In this document: positions 25,226-33,825 of the stretch, one piece after another
How positions within the stretch are numbered: position 1 is the first letter of the stretch
Layout of the letters: each line of letters starts with the position of its first letter
NCBI GenBank assembly: GCA_964617665.1
Contig: CAZUAH010000002.1
Location: 1 to 64,000, forward strand
Length of the DNA stretch: 64,000 bases
Direction of reading: 5' to 3'
DNA from: JADHUC01 sp964617665
Lineage (GTDB): Bacteria > Planctomycetota > Planctomycetia > Pirellulales > Pirellulaceae
Notes under the pieces: generated by a model
The model's database searches: none
What the model saw: only the letters and a program-made list of their open reading frames with translations
Told to the model about the DNA's origin: nothing
Made by a program: the position numbers and the translations under genes

Positions 25226-25391
25226 ACGTTTTCTTTACCCTCCAACCACCAAAGCAATGGACAGAAATCCTGCATATTCATCTATTCTGCGCTGAAAGGC
25301 ACGTCACCGCAACGCCAACGCGATTTGGCAACGATTTTGCCTCCACCGGGCCGGAACCACGCATGCCCAAAACGCGAGTTAGGGACGTGGC

Positions 25392-27008
25392 TCACGGCAC
25401 TGGTTTTCGTTTCCGGCTCGCGTGCGATGGACCAAATCTTGCTGGGGGCGGGGTGCTCGGATCTCTGGGACGCACCAAAAGCGTACCGTCTTCTTCCACA
25501 CAAGTCAGGCCGAGACCGTCAAACAGGCACTGCAAGGCGGATGCCAACGTGATGCCCTTGAGATTCGAGGTCACGGGGAGTTTGGCGTAGTTCTCCATAG
25601 GCTCGCCCTCCGCAAATGCTGACTCGTCGAAGCGAATCGTGATGGCGTGCATGTCCTGAACGAATGCCAAGACCTGTTCCAAAGGAGTATCGATGAACTC
25701 AAGACGGGTATCCTGTCGGAAGTCACGCGCCAGTTCGGACCTCGGGTTTTCGAGGATTTGACTGACGCCCGTTCGATCCTGCCAGTCCTGGGCATTCTCC
25801 AGCGAGGTGATTAGCAGCGACTCGTACCGATACGTCATCGTGAGACCCAGTGGTTCAAGCAGCAGACGCATGGTGGCTTCGAATGACAACAGACCGCTAA
25901 TCTCGAGGGGCTCCCCTGGCAGTGGCTGACTGGGATCAATCCCCGCTTTATGAAGAGCTGGCTCGTCGATCAGAATATTGATACCGTACACGTCCCGATA
26001 GAAGCCACAAAGATCTCCCAAGGGCTTCGGGGACTCGAATGTAACTCCTTCTTGCTCAAGCTGTTCAGCGATCTTCTGCGCTGCGCCGCTTTTGCGTGCC
26101 GCCTCGCGGGGCACGACTAATAGTCGTGGGGCACCGGTGTTTTCGACCTGCCTGCCGCCCACAAACGTGGTCTCGCGCCACACCGAACGATCCTCCTGCC
26201 ACCAAACCCATCGGCGCACCTGTCGATCATTAGCGAATTCTCCTTGCAGTTTGTCGCCGCCATCGGGAAACCATCCACGCACAAGACCCTGACGTTTGCC
26301 ATTGGCAAAGGTGACTTCTAGCGCCTTCTGGCCATTGCGGTACCAAGCCGTTTCCGTTCCGTGAGATTTGCTGTCACGAAAAGAGAGAGACCGTCGCCGC
26401 TGACCGTTGTCCCAGAAGTAAGTTCGCCTGAGCCGTTGATCGTTGCGGTACTCCTCTTCAAGCTCTAGAGAACCATCGGGATACGTCCTCCAACGCCCGT
26501 GTTTCTTTCCGTCGCGATATTCGCCTTCGGCAAGTTTCCCTCCCCAAGGATCCCAATCCGTCCAGCGACCATGTAGTTTGTCGTCCCGCCAGTGTTCTTC
26601 GCGGAGTTTGTTGCCCAGCGAATCCCAGACAACCAATGGCCCTTGCTTGAGGCGATTTCCGCGCAAGTCGCGAACGAGTTGAAAAGTCTCGCGATAGTGA
26701 ATGTCCTTGCGATGACGAACGGCCGGCCCACGCCGACCGGCGACTACCTCGCCCCCCATGGCGTCAAGGACGGCTTGGTCGCCGCGACGTTCCGCCTCAA
26801 CTATAACTTCTATCCGATGGTCCCAGCCTGCCCAATGGTCCCAGCCCGATTGTTGCACCTTGCGGTCGACCTTGATCGGAGTCCGCCACCAAGCCAGCCA
26901 ACTTCCACCAGCGACGATGAGCAAGGTCAAAAGAATGAACAAAGAACGCAAGCGGAAACGAAAGAACCGTTTCCACGACTGGTGACGGACGGTTGTTTCC
27001 TTCTCCAT
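25392..27008 (-). CDS. Membrane-anchored MORN/YwqK-like repeat protein with two STN-like domains
   Basis: A 538-residue protein. ATG 27008 (MEKETT) is preferred over GTG 27017. A basic N-terminus precedes a membrane span at about 21-41. Residues about 115-290 contain tandem MORN/YwqK-type repeats (KLHGRWTDWDPWGGKLAEGEY, abbreviated; KKHGRWRTYPDGSLELEEEY; SHGTETAWYRNGQKALEV). The C-terminal third has two copies of a secretin/TonB short N-terminal (STN)-like domain, about 340-410 and 445-520 (FYRDVYGINILIDEPAL; LAFVQDMHAITIRFDESAF). The same domain type occurs in the VIT-VWA protein at 58169. Role unknown, probably envelope structure. It leads the minus-strand run that includes the candidate selenoprotein 166 bases downstream. 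Confidence 0.78.
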   Translation of the reverse strand: MEKETTVRHQSWKRFFRFRLRSLFILLTLLIVAGGSWLAWWRTPIKVDRKVQQSGWDHWAGWDHRIEVIVEAERRGDQAVLDAMGGEVVAGRRGPAVRHRKDIHYRETFQLVRDLRGNRLKQGPLVVWDSLGNKLREEHWRDDKLHGRWTDWDPWGGKLAEGEYRDGKKHGRWRTYPDGSLELEEEYRNDQRLRRTYFWDNGQRRRSLSFRDSKSHGTETAWYRNGQKALEVTFANGKRQGLVRGWFPDGGDKLQGEFANDRQVRRWVWWQEDRSVWRETTFVGGRQVENTGAPRLLVVPREAARKSGAAQKIAEQLEQEGVTFESPKPLGDLCGFYRDVYGINILIDEPALHKAGIDPSQPLPGEPLEISGLLSFEATMRLLLEPLGLTMTYRYESLLITSLENAQDWQDRTGVSQILENPRSELARDFRQDTRLEFIDTPLEQVLAFVQDMHAITIRFDESAFAEGEPMENYAKLPVTSNLKGITLASALQCLFDGLGLTCVEEDGTLLVRPRDPSTPPPARFGPSHASRKRKPVP

Positions 27009-27061
27009 GATCCCCACCCCCCGGAGCGATCACGACGGCCGCTGTCGGTCGGCGACGGCTC

Positions 27062-27128
27062 GTTTAACCGCAAGCCGGAGGCGTGCACGTCCCTGGAATA
27101 CGCGCACGCCTCTGGCTTGGGGTTAAAG
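27062..27128. repeat. GTTTAACC palindromic repeat copy
   Basis: Left arm 27062-27089 and right arm 27101-27128 match as inverted copies at about 24 of 28 positions around an 11-base centre. The inner arm GCCGGAGGCG is shared with the copy at 18761. It lies in the intergenic region between two divergent genes. Confidence 0.82.
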
Positions 27129-27251
27129 AAAGATGTGGCAATCCTCACCGATCGAAGCATACGTCAGCATACATCATCAGTAGGTCCGCGTCACCCGAGG
27201 GAGTGAGACGATGCGTGTCCCTTTCGTTCTTACATGTGATTTTGGTGAGTC

Positions 27252-27322
27252 GCTGATGAACGGGAGGAAACGGGGGAAACTGAGAAGTCTCGCTCCGTTT
27301 CCTCTGTTATCTCCTGTTCAGC
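27252..27322. repeat. Imperfect inverted repeat (GGAAAC-type)
   Basis: The left half (GCTGATGAACGGGAGGAAAC) and the reverse complement of the right half (GCTGAACAGGAGATAAC then AGAGGAAACGGAG) are clearly related. The stretch could fold back over about 70 bases. No second copy was seen in this window. Confidence 0.4.
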
Positions 27323-27455
27323 CCCGCCACTAGGAATGCCCGCGACCATGGTGCGATTTGATCAGGCGTCCTTGTACCCTCATGTGCTTGGAAGTAGTCT
27401 GGACCGTTCGCTGCAGCTCTCACAATGCCGTCAAGAGCAACAGAGGATTTCACCC

Positions 27456-29459
27456 ATGATTGACGCCCGCTACAGACTCGTTGCCCTCATGCTCGTGATG
27501 ACTTGCCTGAGTGCGCGGTTGCCGGCTGCCGCGCCGCCGGACGATGGGGTTGTGTTCGATGCGAAAGGCGTATTGGTCGTTCCGGCCAAAGATGTATCGC
27601 TGAATAGAAAGGCGTTGAGCGTTGCAGCTTGGGTGAAACTGGATAGTGTTGACGCAGACCAGGTGTTCTTGAACCAAGGCATCGCGGGCGGCAACTTCAC
27701 GTTCTACTTGTTCAAAGACCGCGTGCGAATGCTCGTGCGGCACAAGGCCGAAACCTACACCCATGCGAACGTCGCCGCTCCTGCTGCCCAGACTTGGACG
27801 CACTACTTGGGCACCTATGACGGCCGTGTAATCCGCCTGTATGTCGATGGCAAGTTGGCTGCGACAACCGAGGCCCTTGGCGAAATCAACGGCAAGGCGG
27901 ATGACGTGTTCGTGGGAAGCTTGAATGACTACGATCGTCTACTGCGCGGCCGCATGACCGACATTCGCATCTGGAACCGGACGCTGACGGCCGATGAGGC
28001 GTCTGCCGTGTGCGCTGGGCAAACTGGCGGCACGTTGGACGACGAACTTCTGGCTCGGTGGACCGCCGACAGCCGATCGGAAGAAGGGTTGGTCAGCACA
28101 CCGCCCGCGACTCTCAAGGCAAGCCCGTGCAAACTGGGCGACTGCCTGATCAACGAGAAGGGCGATGGCTTTCGTGGCATCTGGTACTACAACCAGTTGC
28201 TGCCAAACAGCGAGTACGTCTACAAGTACAGTGGCGGCCTTGGCACCTACTGCGCCAAGCACATTCCTTTCGCCTGGTACGCACCGGAAGCGAACAAGAC
28301 GTTTTTCTGCTACGGCGGCACGGATGGCGACAATACGACGCTGTACCACATGGTCTCGTACTACGACCACGCGACGGGAATGGTCGCTCGTCCCACGACG
28401 CTGCTGGATAAGAAGACCACGGACGCGCATGACAATCCGGTCATCAACATCGGCGACAGTGGTTACATCCGGATCTTCTCGAGCAGTCACGGCACAGGCC
28501 GCCCTTCCTATATTTCACGCAGCGCGAAGCCTTACGACATCGACCAGTTCGAGCTGGTCTGGATCGGCAACTTCTCGTACCCGCAGCCATGGTTCCTGCC
28601 GGGAAAAGGCTTTCTATTTCTACACACCTACTACAAGGGCGGACGCGGCCTGAACACGTGGACCAGCATGGACGGCGCGCACTGGACGGATCGCACGTTG
28701 GTCTCGCACATCGAGATGGGGCACTACCAAGTCAGCTTTCCGTGTGGCGGCAAGGTCGGTACGGCCTTCAACATGCATCCGACAGGCAAAGGACTCAACT
28801 GGCGCACGAATCTATATTACATGCAAACCGACGACTTCGGCGCCACCTGGAAGACCGCTGACGGGACGGTGCTCCAGACACCGTTGGAAGACGCAACTAA
28901 CCCGGCTTTGGTGGCTGAATTCAGGTCCAAGAATCGCAACGTCTATATGAAAGACGTAAACTACGATTCGAAAGGCAATCCAATCATCCTGGCGGTCACC
29001 AGCGGCGGCTACGAGTCCGGCCCGAAGAACGACCCACGAACGTGGACTACATTTCGCTGGACTGGCAGCGAATGGCAGATTTGCGAAGCCTTCACGTCGG
29101 ACAACAACTACGATACGGGCCCGCTGTACATCGATTCCGACACGACTTGGCGCATCATCGCACCCGCCCAGACCGGCCCTCAGCCGTACAATCCCGGCGG
29201 CGAGATCGCCATGTGGCTGACCGAAGACGCCGGTGCCACGTGGCGAATGGTCCGGCAGATGACCGAGGACAGTGAGTTCAACCACACTTACGTCCGCCGC
29301 CCCGTGGACGCTCAACCAGACTTCTACGGCCTCTGGGCCGACGGCCACGGCCGACAACCGTCGAAATCTCGCCTGTACTACTGCAACCGCGATGGCGAGG
29401 TATTCATGCTCCCGGAGACGATGGACGCACCGTTCGCGCGGGCCGCCAAACTGCGATGA
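27456..29459 (+). CDS. Secreted LamG-like plus BNR-repeat (neuraminidase-like propeller) protein
   Basis: A 667-residue exported protein. ATG 27456 (MIDARYRLV) has AGAGGA upstream and starts a signal peptide (about 1-25). A LamG/concanavalin-type domain occupies about 30-215 (LSVAAWVKLDSVDADQVFLN, IRLYVDGKLAATTEALG, DIRIWNRTLTADEASAV). The remainder is a BNR_4-type propeller (GFRGIWYYNQ, HDNPVINIGDSGYIRIF, HYQVSFPCGGKVGTAFNMH). Such proteins bind or cleave extracellular glycans; no catalytic residue can be assigned safely. It is followed 166 bases later by a Gfo/Idh/MocA gene on the same strand. Confidence 0.82.
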   Translation: MIDARYRLVALMLVMTCLSARLPAAAPPDDGVVFDAKGVLVVPAKDVSLNRKALSVAAWVKLDSVDADQVFLNQGIAGGNFTFYLFKDRVRMLVRHKAETYTHANVAAPAAQTWTHYLGTYDGRVIRLYVDGKLAATTEALGEINGKADDVFVGSLNDYDRLLRGRMTDIRIWNRTLTADEASAVCAGQTGGTLDDELLARWTADSRSEEGLVSTPPATLKASPCKLGDCLINEKGDGFRGIWYYNQLLPNSEYVYKYSGGLGTYCAKHIPFAWYAPEANKTFFCYGGTDGDNTTLYHMVSYYDHATGMVARPTTLLDKKTTDAHDNPVINIGDSGYIRIFSSSHGTGRPSYISRSAKPYDIDQFELVWIGNFSYPQPWFLPGKGFLFLHTYYKGGRGLNTWTSMDGAHWTDRTLVSHIEMGHYQVSFPCGGKVGTAFNMHPTGKGLNWRTNLYYMQTDDFGATWKTADGTVLQTPLEDATNPALVAEFRSKNRNVYMKDVNYDSKGNPIILAVTSGGYESGPKNDPRTWTTFRWTGSEWQICEAFTSDNNYDTGPLYIDSDTTWRIIAPAQTGPQPYNPGGEIAMWLTEDAGATWRMVRQMTEDSEFNHTYVRRPVDAQPDFYGLWADGHGRQPSKSRLYYCNRDGEVFMLPETMDAPFARAAKLR

Positions 29460-29625
29460 CAAGGAGACCGTTCGACAGTTTGCTCTAACTCGCAGATATG
29501 TCACGAGAATGTCATCACGAGTCATTGCGGGGCGGCAATTGGCTTGTTACGTTCTGGTTTACAGGGCCCTGGATCGGAAATCGGAACTTCATCATCCGTC
29601 TCAACGTGCACAACAAGGAGCCAAA

Positions 29626-30945
29626 ATGAACAGGCAAAGAGTTACCCGGAGAGTGTTTGTCGGCACTGCTGCTGCGTCCGCGTTTTCTTTCACTTTCATT
29701 CCTCAGCGGGCCTGGGGTGCGAACGAGCGGCTCAGCATTGCCAGCGTTGGGGCCGGCGGAAAGGGGGCGGGCGAAGTCAAGGACACCGCTGCCGAAGGAT
29801 GCAATATCGTCGCCCTGTGCGACGTCGATGACAACCGCGCCGCAAAGACATACAAGAAGTTCCCGGATGCGAAGCGATATAGAGACTTCCGCGTCATGCT
29901 GGAAAAACACAAGAAGGAAGTAGACGCGGTCACGGTCAGTACGCCCGATCACACCCATGCCGTCGCGTCCGTGATGGCTATGAAGATGGGCAAACACGTC
30001 TATTGCCAGAAACCGCTGACGCACTCCATCTACGAAGCTCGGCTCATGACTGAGACCGCCGCGGAGATGAAGCTCGCCACACAGATGGGCAATCAAGCAC
30101 ACGCGGGCGAGCCTATTCGGCGCGCCGTCGAGCTGGTTCGCGCCGGGATCATTGGCCCGGTACGGGAGGCGCACTTCTGGACCAACCGTCCGATTTGGCC
30201 GCAAGGCTTGACGCGCCCCACAGACACGCCGCCGGTACCGGATACGCTCGATTGGGACCTGTGGCTCGGCCCGGCACCATCACGGCCGTATCATTCGGCG
30301 TATGTGCCGTTCAAGTGGCGAGGCTGGTGGGACTTCGGCACGGGTGCCCTGGGCGACATGGCCTGCCACATCATCGACATGCCGTTCTGGGCGCTGGAAC
30401 TCGGCAGTCCCACATCGGTCGAAGCGATATCAGAGGGCGCAACCGACGAGTCACCGCCTTTGTGGTCGACGATCACGTATCAGTTCCCTGCCCGTGGCGA
30501 CAAGCCGCCGGTCAAATTGGTTTGGTACGACGGCAAGCGGGGCGACCAGCGCAATCTCCCGCCCGATGAAATCATCGATGGCCAGGAGATCAGCAGGATG
30601 GACGGGATCCTTGTGGGCGACAAGGGCAAGATGTATTTCCAGCGAGGCAGAACCGACTGGGTCATCACACCAGGCTCGATTCTGGACGACTTCCAGGAAC
30701 CGCCCAAGACAATCCCACGCGTGACGAACGAGGATGCCGAATGGATCGCCGCGTGCAAGGGCGGGCCGCCGGCGGCGTCGAACTTCGCCTACTCCGGTCC
30801 GCTAACCGAAACGGTATTGTTGGGTAACTTGGCCATCCGCGCAGACAAGAAGATCGAGTGGGACGGCAAGAACCTGTGTGCCACTAACGCCCCCGAAACC
30901 GAACAGTACATCCGGCGCGAATATCGTTCCGGATGGACATTGTGA
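29626..30945 (+). CDS. Gfo/Idh/MocA-family oxidoreductase with Tat signal
   Basis: A 439-residue NAD(P)-dependent sugar-type oxidoreductase, predicted exported. ATG 29626 is preceded by AAGGAG at 7 bases. The N-terminus TRRVFVGTAAASAFSF is a twin-arginine signal. The Rossmann segment is IASVGAGGKGAGEVKD at about 38-53. The usual EKP motif appears as CQKPLTH (Lys129), a variant common among planctomycete members. The C-terminal dimerisation domain includes WWDFGTGALGDMACHIIDMP, whose His is often catalytic. Substrate unknown, probably a sugar or polyol released from glycans. Its paralogue at 43184 has the regular EKP. Confidence 0.9.
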   Translation: MNRQRVTRRVFVGTAAASAFSFTFIPQRAWGANERLSIASVGAGGKGAGEVKDTAAEGCNIVALCDVDDNRAAKTYKKFPDAKRYRDFRVMLEKHKKEVDAVTVSTPDHTHAVASVMAMKMGKHVYCQKPLTHSIYEARLMTETAAEMKLATQMGNQAHAGEPIRRAVELVRAGIIGPVREAHFWTNRPIWPQGLTRPTDTPPVPDTLDWDLWLGPAPSRPYHSAYVPFKWRGWWDFGTGALGDMACHIIDMPFWALELGSPTSVEAISEGATDESPPLWSTITYQFPARGDKPPVKLVWYDGKRGDQRNLPPDEIIDGQEISRMDGILVGDKGKMYFQRGRTDWVITPGSILDDFQEPPKTIPRVTNEDAEWIAACKGGPPAASNFAYSGPLTETVLLGNLAIRADKKIEWDGKNLCATNAPETEQYIRREYRSGWTL

Positions 30946-30984
30946 GCGAGTCCATGATCGCACACGAGTTGGTTGGCCAGTTCA

Positions 30985-31013
30985 ATGGCGCACGAGCAAC
31001 TCTCGTGCGCCAT
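30985..31013. terminator. Perfect 12-bp inverted repeat, possible terminator
   Basis: ATGGCGCACGAG (30985-30996) and its exact complement (31002-31013) flank a 5-base loop, 40 bases after the stop of the Gfo/Idh/MocA gene. The hairpin would be stable, but no T-run follows, so it may act as an mRNA-end stabiliser or be a small repeat instead of an intrinsic terminator. Confidence 0.4.
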
Positions 31014-31156
31014 GGCTAGTATCTTCTCCTTCGATGCCAGCATGCCTCGCATTTGTTCGATCGTGGTCGCCAGGAGCGTATCGACAATCCGCACTGCGTC
31101 GAGCGGTCCACCCAGCATGTGCGGCATTTCCTGCTGCACCACAAAGAAACGAGATC

Positions 31157-33694
31157 ATGAAGACTTGCGTGACAAAAACAATGCCACAACGATGGCGCGC
31201 GGTTTGGGTATGGTGCGTTTGCGCGACGGCACCTATCGGATTGTTCAGTAGCCGTGTGTCAGGCGATGACGCGCCGTCCACGGCACAGGCTGGTTCGAAG
31301 ACGATCCTACAGGCGGTGCTGGACGGTCCCATGGCCGGTTGCGACCAGATCGTGTTTGCCCAGCGTGTGTCGGGGAACGACCACTGGTACGGCAATTTTG
31401 GCCACTACTGCGAAACGGAATCGCCCTACACGGAACGGGCTCTCACCAAAGAGGGCGACATGTGGTACGCCTTCGGCAACGGGGCGCGCCTGTGTCGGCT
31501 GAATCTGCGAACGGGCAAGCTAACCGTGTTGTTGGATGTGTCCGAAGGCGGAATCCGCGATCCAAACGTGCATTACGACGGCAAGAAGATCCTCTTTTCG
31601 TACCGCAAGGCGGGCACCAAGACGTATCACTTGTACGAAATCGACGTCGACGGTACCAATCTCCGACAGCTCACCGACGGGCCTGACAACGATATCGAAC
31701 CGATCTACACCCCGGACGGCGGTATCGTGTTCTGTTCAAGCCGCTGTCATCGTTTCGTGCCATGCTGGAGGACTCAGGTGGCGACGTTGTATCGGTGTGA
31801 TGCCGACGGTGGTAACATCCGCATGATCTCGAACAACGCCGAACAGGAAAACACGCCGTGGATGATGCCCGATGGGCGAGTCCTCTACATGCGGTGGGAA
31901 TACGTCGACCGGCACATGATGCTGTACCACCATCTCTGGACGATCAGCCCGGACGGCACGGGCGTCATGGTCTATTTTGGGAATCAGCACCCAGGCGGCG
32001 TCATGATCGATGCGAAACCGATCCCCGGCACTGACAAGGTGGTTGCCTCGTTCTCTCCCGGCCACGGCCGAACGGAACACGCGGGGATCGTTACGATCGT
32101 CGATCCAAGCCGCGGACCGGACGACATGTCGATGGCTCGCAAGGTCGGCAATCGCTACTTCCGCGACCCTTATCCGCTGTCCGAAGACCATTTCCTCGTG
32201 GCCGACAAAGAGGGACTTCACCTGCTGACTTCGGACGGAAAAACCGAGACCATCTATCGACCTGACGAACCGGGCGGCCGCTGGGACTGCCACGAACCGC
32301 GGCCGCTTCGTCCTCGACCGCGCGAGCCCGTCGTTACATCTCGTTTTTCCGAACGACAACCGACAGGCCGGCTGATTCTGTCGGACATTTACGAAGGCCG
32401 GAACATGGAGGGCGTCGAGCGCGGCGAGATCAAGAAGCTACTGGTTCTGGAACAGCTGCCTCGGCCGGCGAACTTCTCGAACGGCCAAGAGCCACTGACC
32501 GTAGGTGGAACGTTCATGATCGAACGCATTCTCGGCACCGTGCCGGTCGAAGAAGACGGCTCGGCCTACATGGAGGTGCCGGCGCTGCGATCCCTGTTCT
32601 TTGTCGCTCTGGACGAAAACGACTTGTCCGTAAAGCGGATGCAAAGCTTCGTCACCGTTCAACCAAGCGAAACAACGGCCTGTGTCGGATGCCACGAACA
32701 GCGACTTCGTGCCCCGCACCCACGGTCAACCATCACCCTGGCGGCCATGTGCCGAGAGCCCAGCCCGCCCGCCGCCTTCGAAGACATCCCCGATGTCTTG
32801 GATTTTCCTCGCGATATCCAGCCGATTCTCGATCGTCACTGCGTCGAATGCCACAATGTCGATCGGCGTGACGGCGAGGTTGATCTATCGGGCGACCGCA
32901 CGCCGTATTTCACGACGGCTTACTGGACCATGTTCTCGAACAGTTTGGTCGTCGACGGCCGAAACAGTGACGGTAACCGCTCGCCCCGCACGATTGGCAG
33001 TTCCGCCAGCAGGCTGATGACGTTGATCGACGGCAGCCACCACGACGCAAGACTCTCGGCTCGCGAGCAGACCATCGTACGCCTCTGGATCGAATCGGGC
33101 GCTGTCTACCCTGGGACCTACGGCGCGTTGGGAAGCGGCGTTCACACGGTCAAGTTTCCCGAGGCGACAATCCGTCGGCGTTGTGCCTCATGCCACACGG
33201 CAACCAAACCGCCGTACCGCAACCCGAAGAAGGACGCGTTCTATTTTCAGTTCGGCAAACGAGAACCGCCGCAACCGTTGCTGACAGATCCCTACGACAT
33301 CATCCTGATTCGGCATCTGGCGTACTTCCAATTGGGCGAAGCACCGCTGTACCAAGCCATGTGCAATCTCGACCGACCGGACAAGTCGATCCTGCTACGA
33401 GCCCCGCTTGGCCGCCAAGCCGGCGGGCTCGAACTGTGCGGTAAGCCCGTGTTCGAAGACACGTCCGATACCGACTATCAAGAGATTCTGGGCGCGATTC
33501 AGGATGCCTCGAATCGGTTGACGCAACACAAACGATTCGACATGCCCGGCTTTCGACCGAACCGATTCTACATCCGCGAGATGCAAAACTTCGGCATTCT
33601 GCCGAAGGAGCTGTCCGACGACACGCCCGTGGATACCTACGCCGTCGATAGGGCATACTGGGAGACATTCATGCACGAAGCGTCGCAAGAATAG
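31157..33694 (+). CDS. HzsA-related PD40 propeller protein with three c-type haem sites
   Basis: An 845-residue exported protein, start ATG 31157 (ATG 31181 possible), followed by a hydrophobic signal segment (about 13-33). The propeller has PD40/TolB-type repeats (LYEIDVDGTNLRQLTDGPDN; YRCDADGGNIRMISNN). It shares with the paralogue at 6263 the RILGTVPVEEDGSAYMEVPA segment just before the cytochrome part. Haem-binding motifs are CVGCH (509-513), CVECH (562-566) and CASCH (676-680), one more than the paralogue. Function unknown; periplasmic electron transfer is likely. A palindromic repeat begins 2 bases after its stop and may serve as a terminator. Confidence 0.85.
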   Translation: MKTCVTKTMPQRWRAVWVWCVCATAPIGLFSSRVSGDDAPSTAQAGSKTILQAVLDGPMAGCDQIVFAQRVSGNDHWYGNFGHYCETESPYTERALTKEGDMWYAFGNGARLCRLNLRTGKLTVLLDVSEGGIRDPNVHYDGKKILFSYRKAGTKTYHLYEIDVDGTNLRQLTDGPDNDIEPIYTPDGGIVFCSSRCHRFVPCWRTQVATLYRCDADGGNIRMISNNAEQENTPWMMPDGRVLYMRWEYVDRHMMLYHHLWTISPDGTGVMVYFGNQHPGGVMIDAKPIPGTDKVVASFSPGHGRTEHAGIVTIVDPSRGPDDMSMARKVGNRYFRDPYPLSEDHFLVADKEGLHLLTSDGKTETIYRPDEPGGRWDCHEPRPLRPRPREPVVTSRFSERQPTGRLILSDIYEGRNMEGVERGEIKKLLVLEQLPRPANFSNGQEPLTVGGTFMIERILGTVPVEEDGSAYMEVPALRSLFFVALDENDLSVKRMQSFVTVQPSETTACVGCHEQRLRAPHPRSTITLAAMCREPSPPAAFEDIPDVLDFPRDIQPILDRHCVECHNVDRRDGEVDLSGDRTPYFTTAYWTMFSNSLVVDGRNSDGNRSPRTIGSSASRLMTLIDGSHHDARLSAREQTIVRLWIESGAVYPGTYGALGSGVHTVKFPEATIRRRCASCHTATKPPYRNPKKDAFYFQFGKREPPQPLLTDPYDIILIRHLAYFQLGEAPLYQAMCNLDRPDKSILLRAPLGRQAGGLELCGKPVFEDTSDTDYQEILGAIQDASNRLTQHKRFDMPGFRPNRFYIREMQNFGILPKELSDDTPVDTYAVDRAYWETFMHEASQE

Positions 33695-33696
33695 TC

Positions 33697-33765
33697 GTTT
33701 AACCCCAAGCCCACCGGGCTGGGCATTTGGGCCGACATGCGGCCCGTTGGGCACTGCGGTTAAAC
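33697..33765. repeat. GTTTAACC palindromic repeat copy between convergent genes
   Basis: Begins GTTTAACCCCAAG and ends CTGCGGTTAAAC. Inner arms GCCCACCGGGC and GCCCGTTGGGC pair with a one-base offset. It starts 2 bases after the stop of the HzsA-related gene and lies between two convergent genes, a placement that would suit a bidirectional terminator. Confidence 0.8.
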
Positions 33766-33825
33766 GAGATTGCTCGCAAGCTGCGCGCCTCTTGAATAAG
33801 CAGACAAGTCGCTCATCGCATCGAC

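Larger units (their letters stand above)
27009..27455. other. Non-coding gap between divergent genes
   Basis: This 447-base stretch separates the divergent MORN-like and LamG/BNR genes and must hold both promoters, which I could not place with confidence. It contains a full palindromic repeat at 27062-27128 and a second imperfect inverted repeat at 27252-27322. A 40-codon open frame near 27211 spans that second repeat and is probably not a gene. Confidence 0.6.

Noticed and set aside
27211..27333. 40-codon open frame in the gap upstream of the LamG/BNR gene
   Set aside because: It is formed largely from an imperfect inverted repeat, has no clear ribosome site, and matches no family.
30789..31142. 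Minus-strand open frame (117 codons) partly in the gap after the Gfo/Idh/MocA gene
   Set aside because: Its second half is antisense to the oxidoreductase. The intergenic part (about 65 codons) reads somewhat protein-like but matches no family I know and contains the inverted repeat at 30985.
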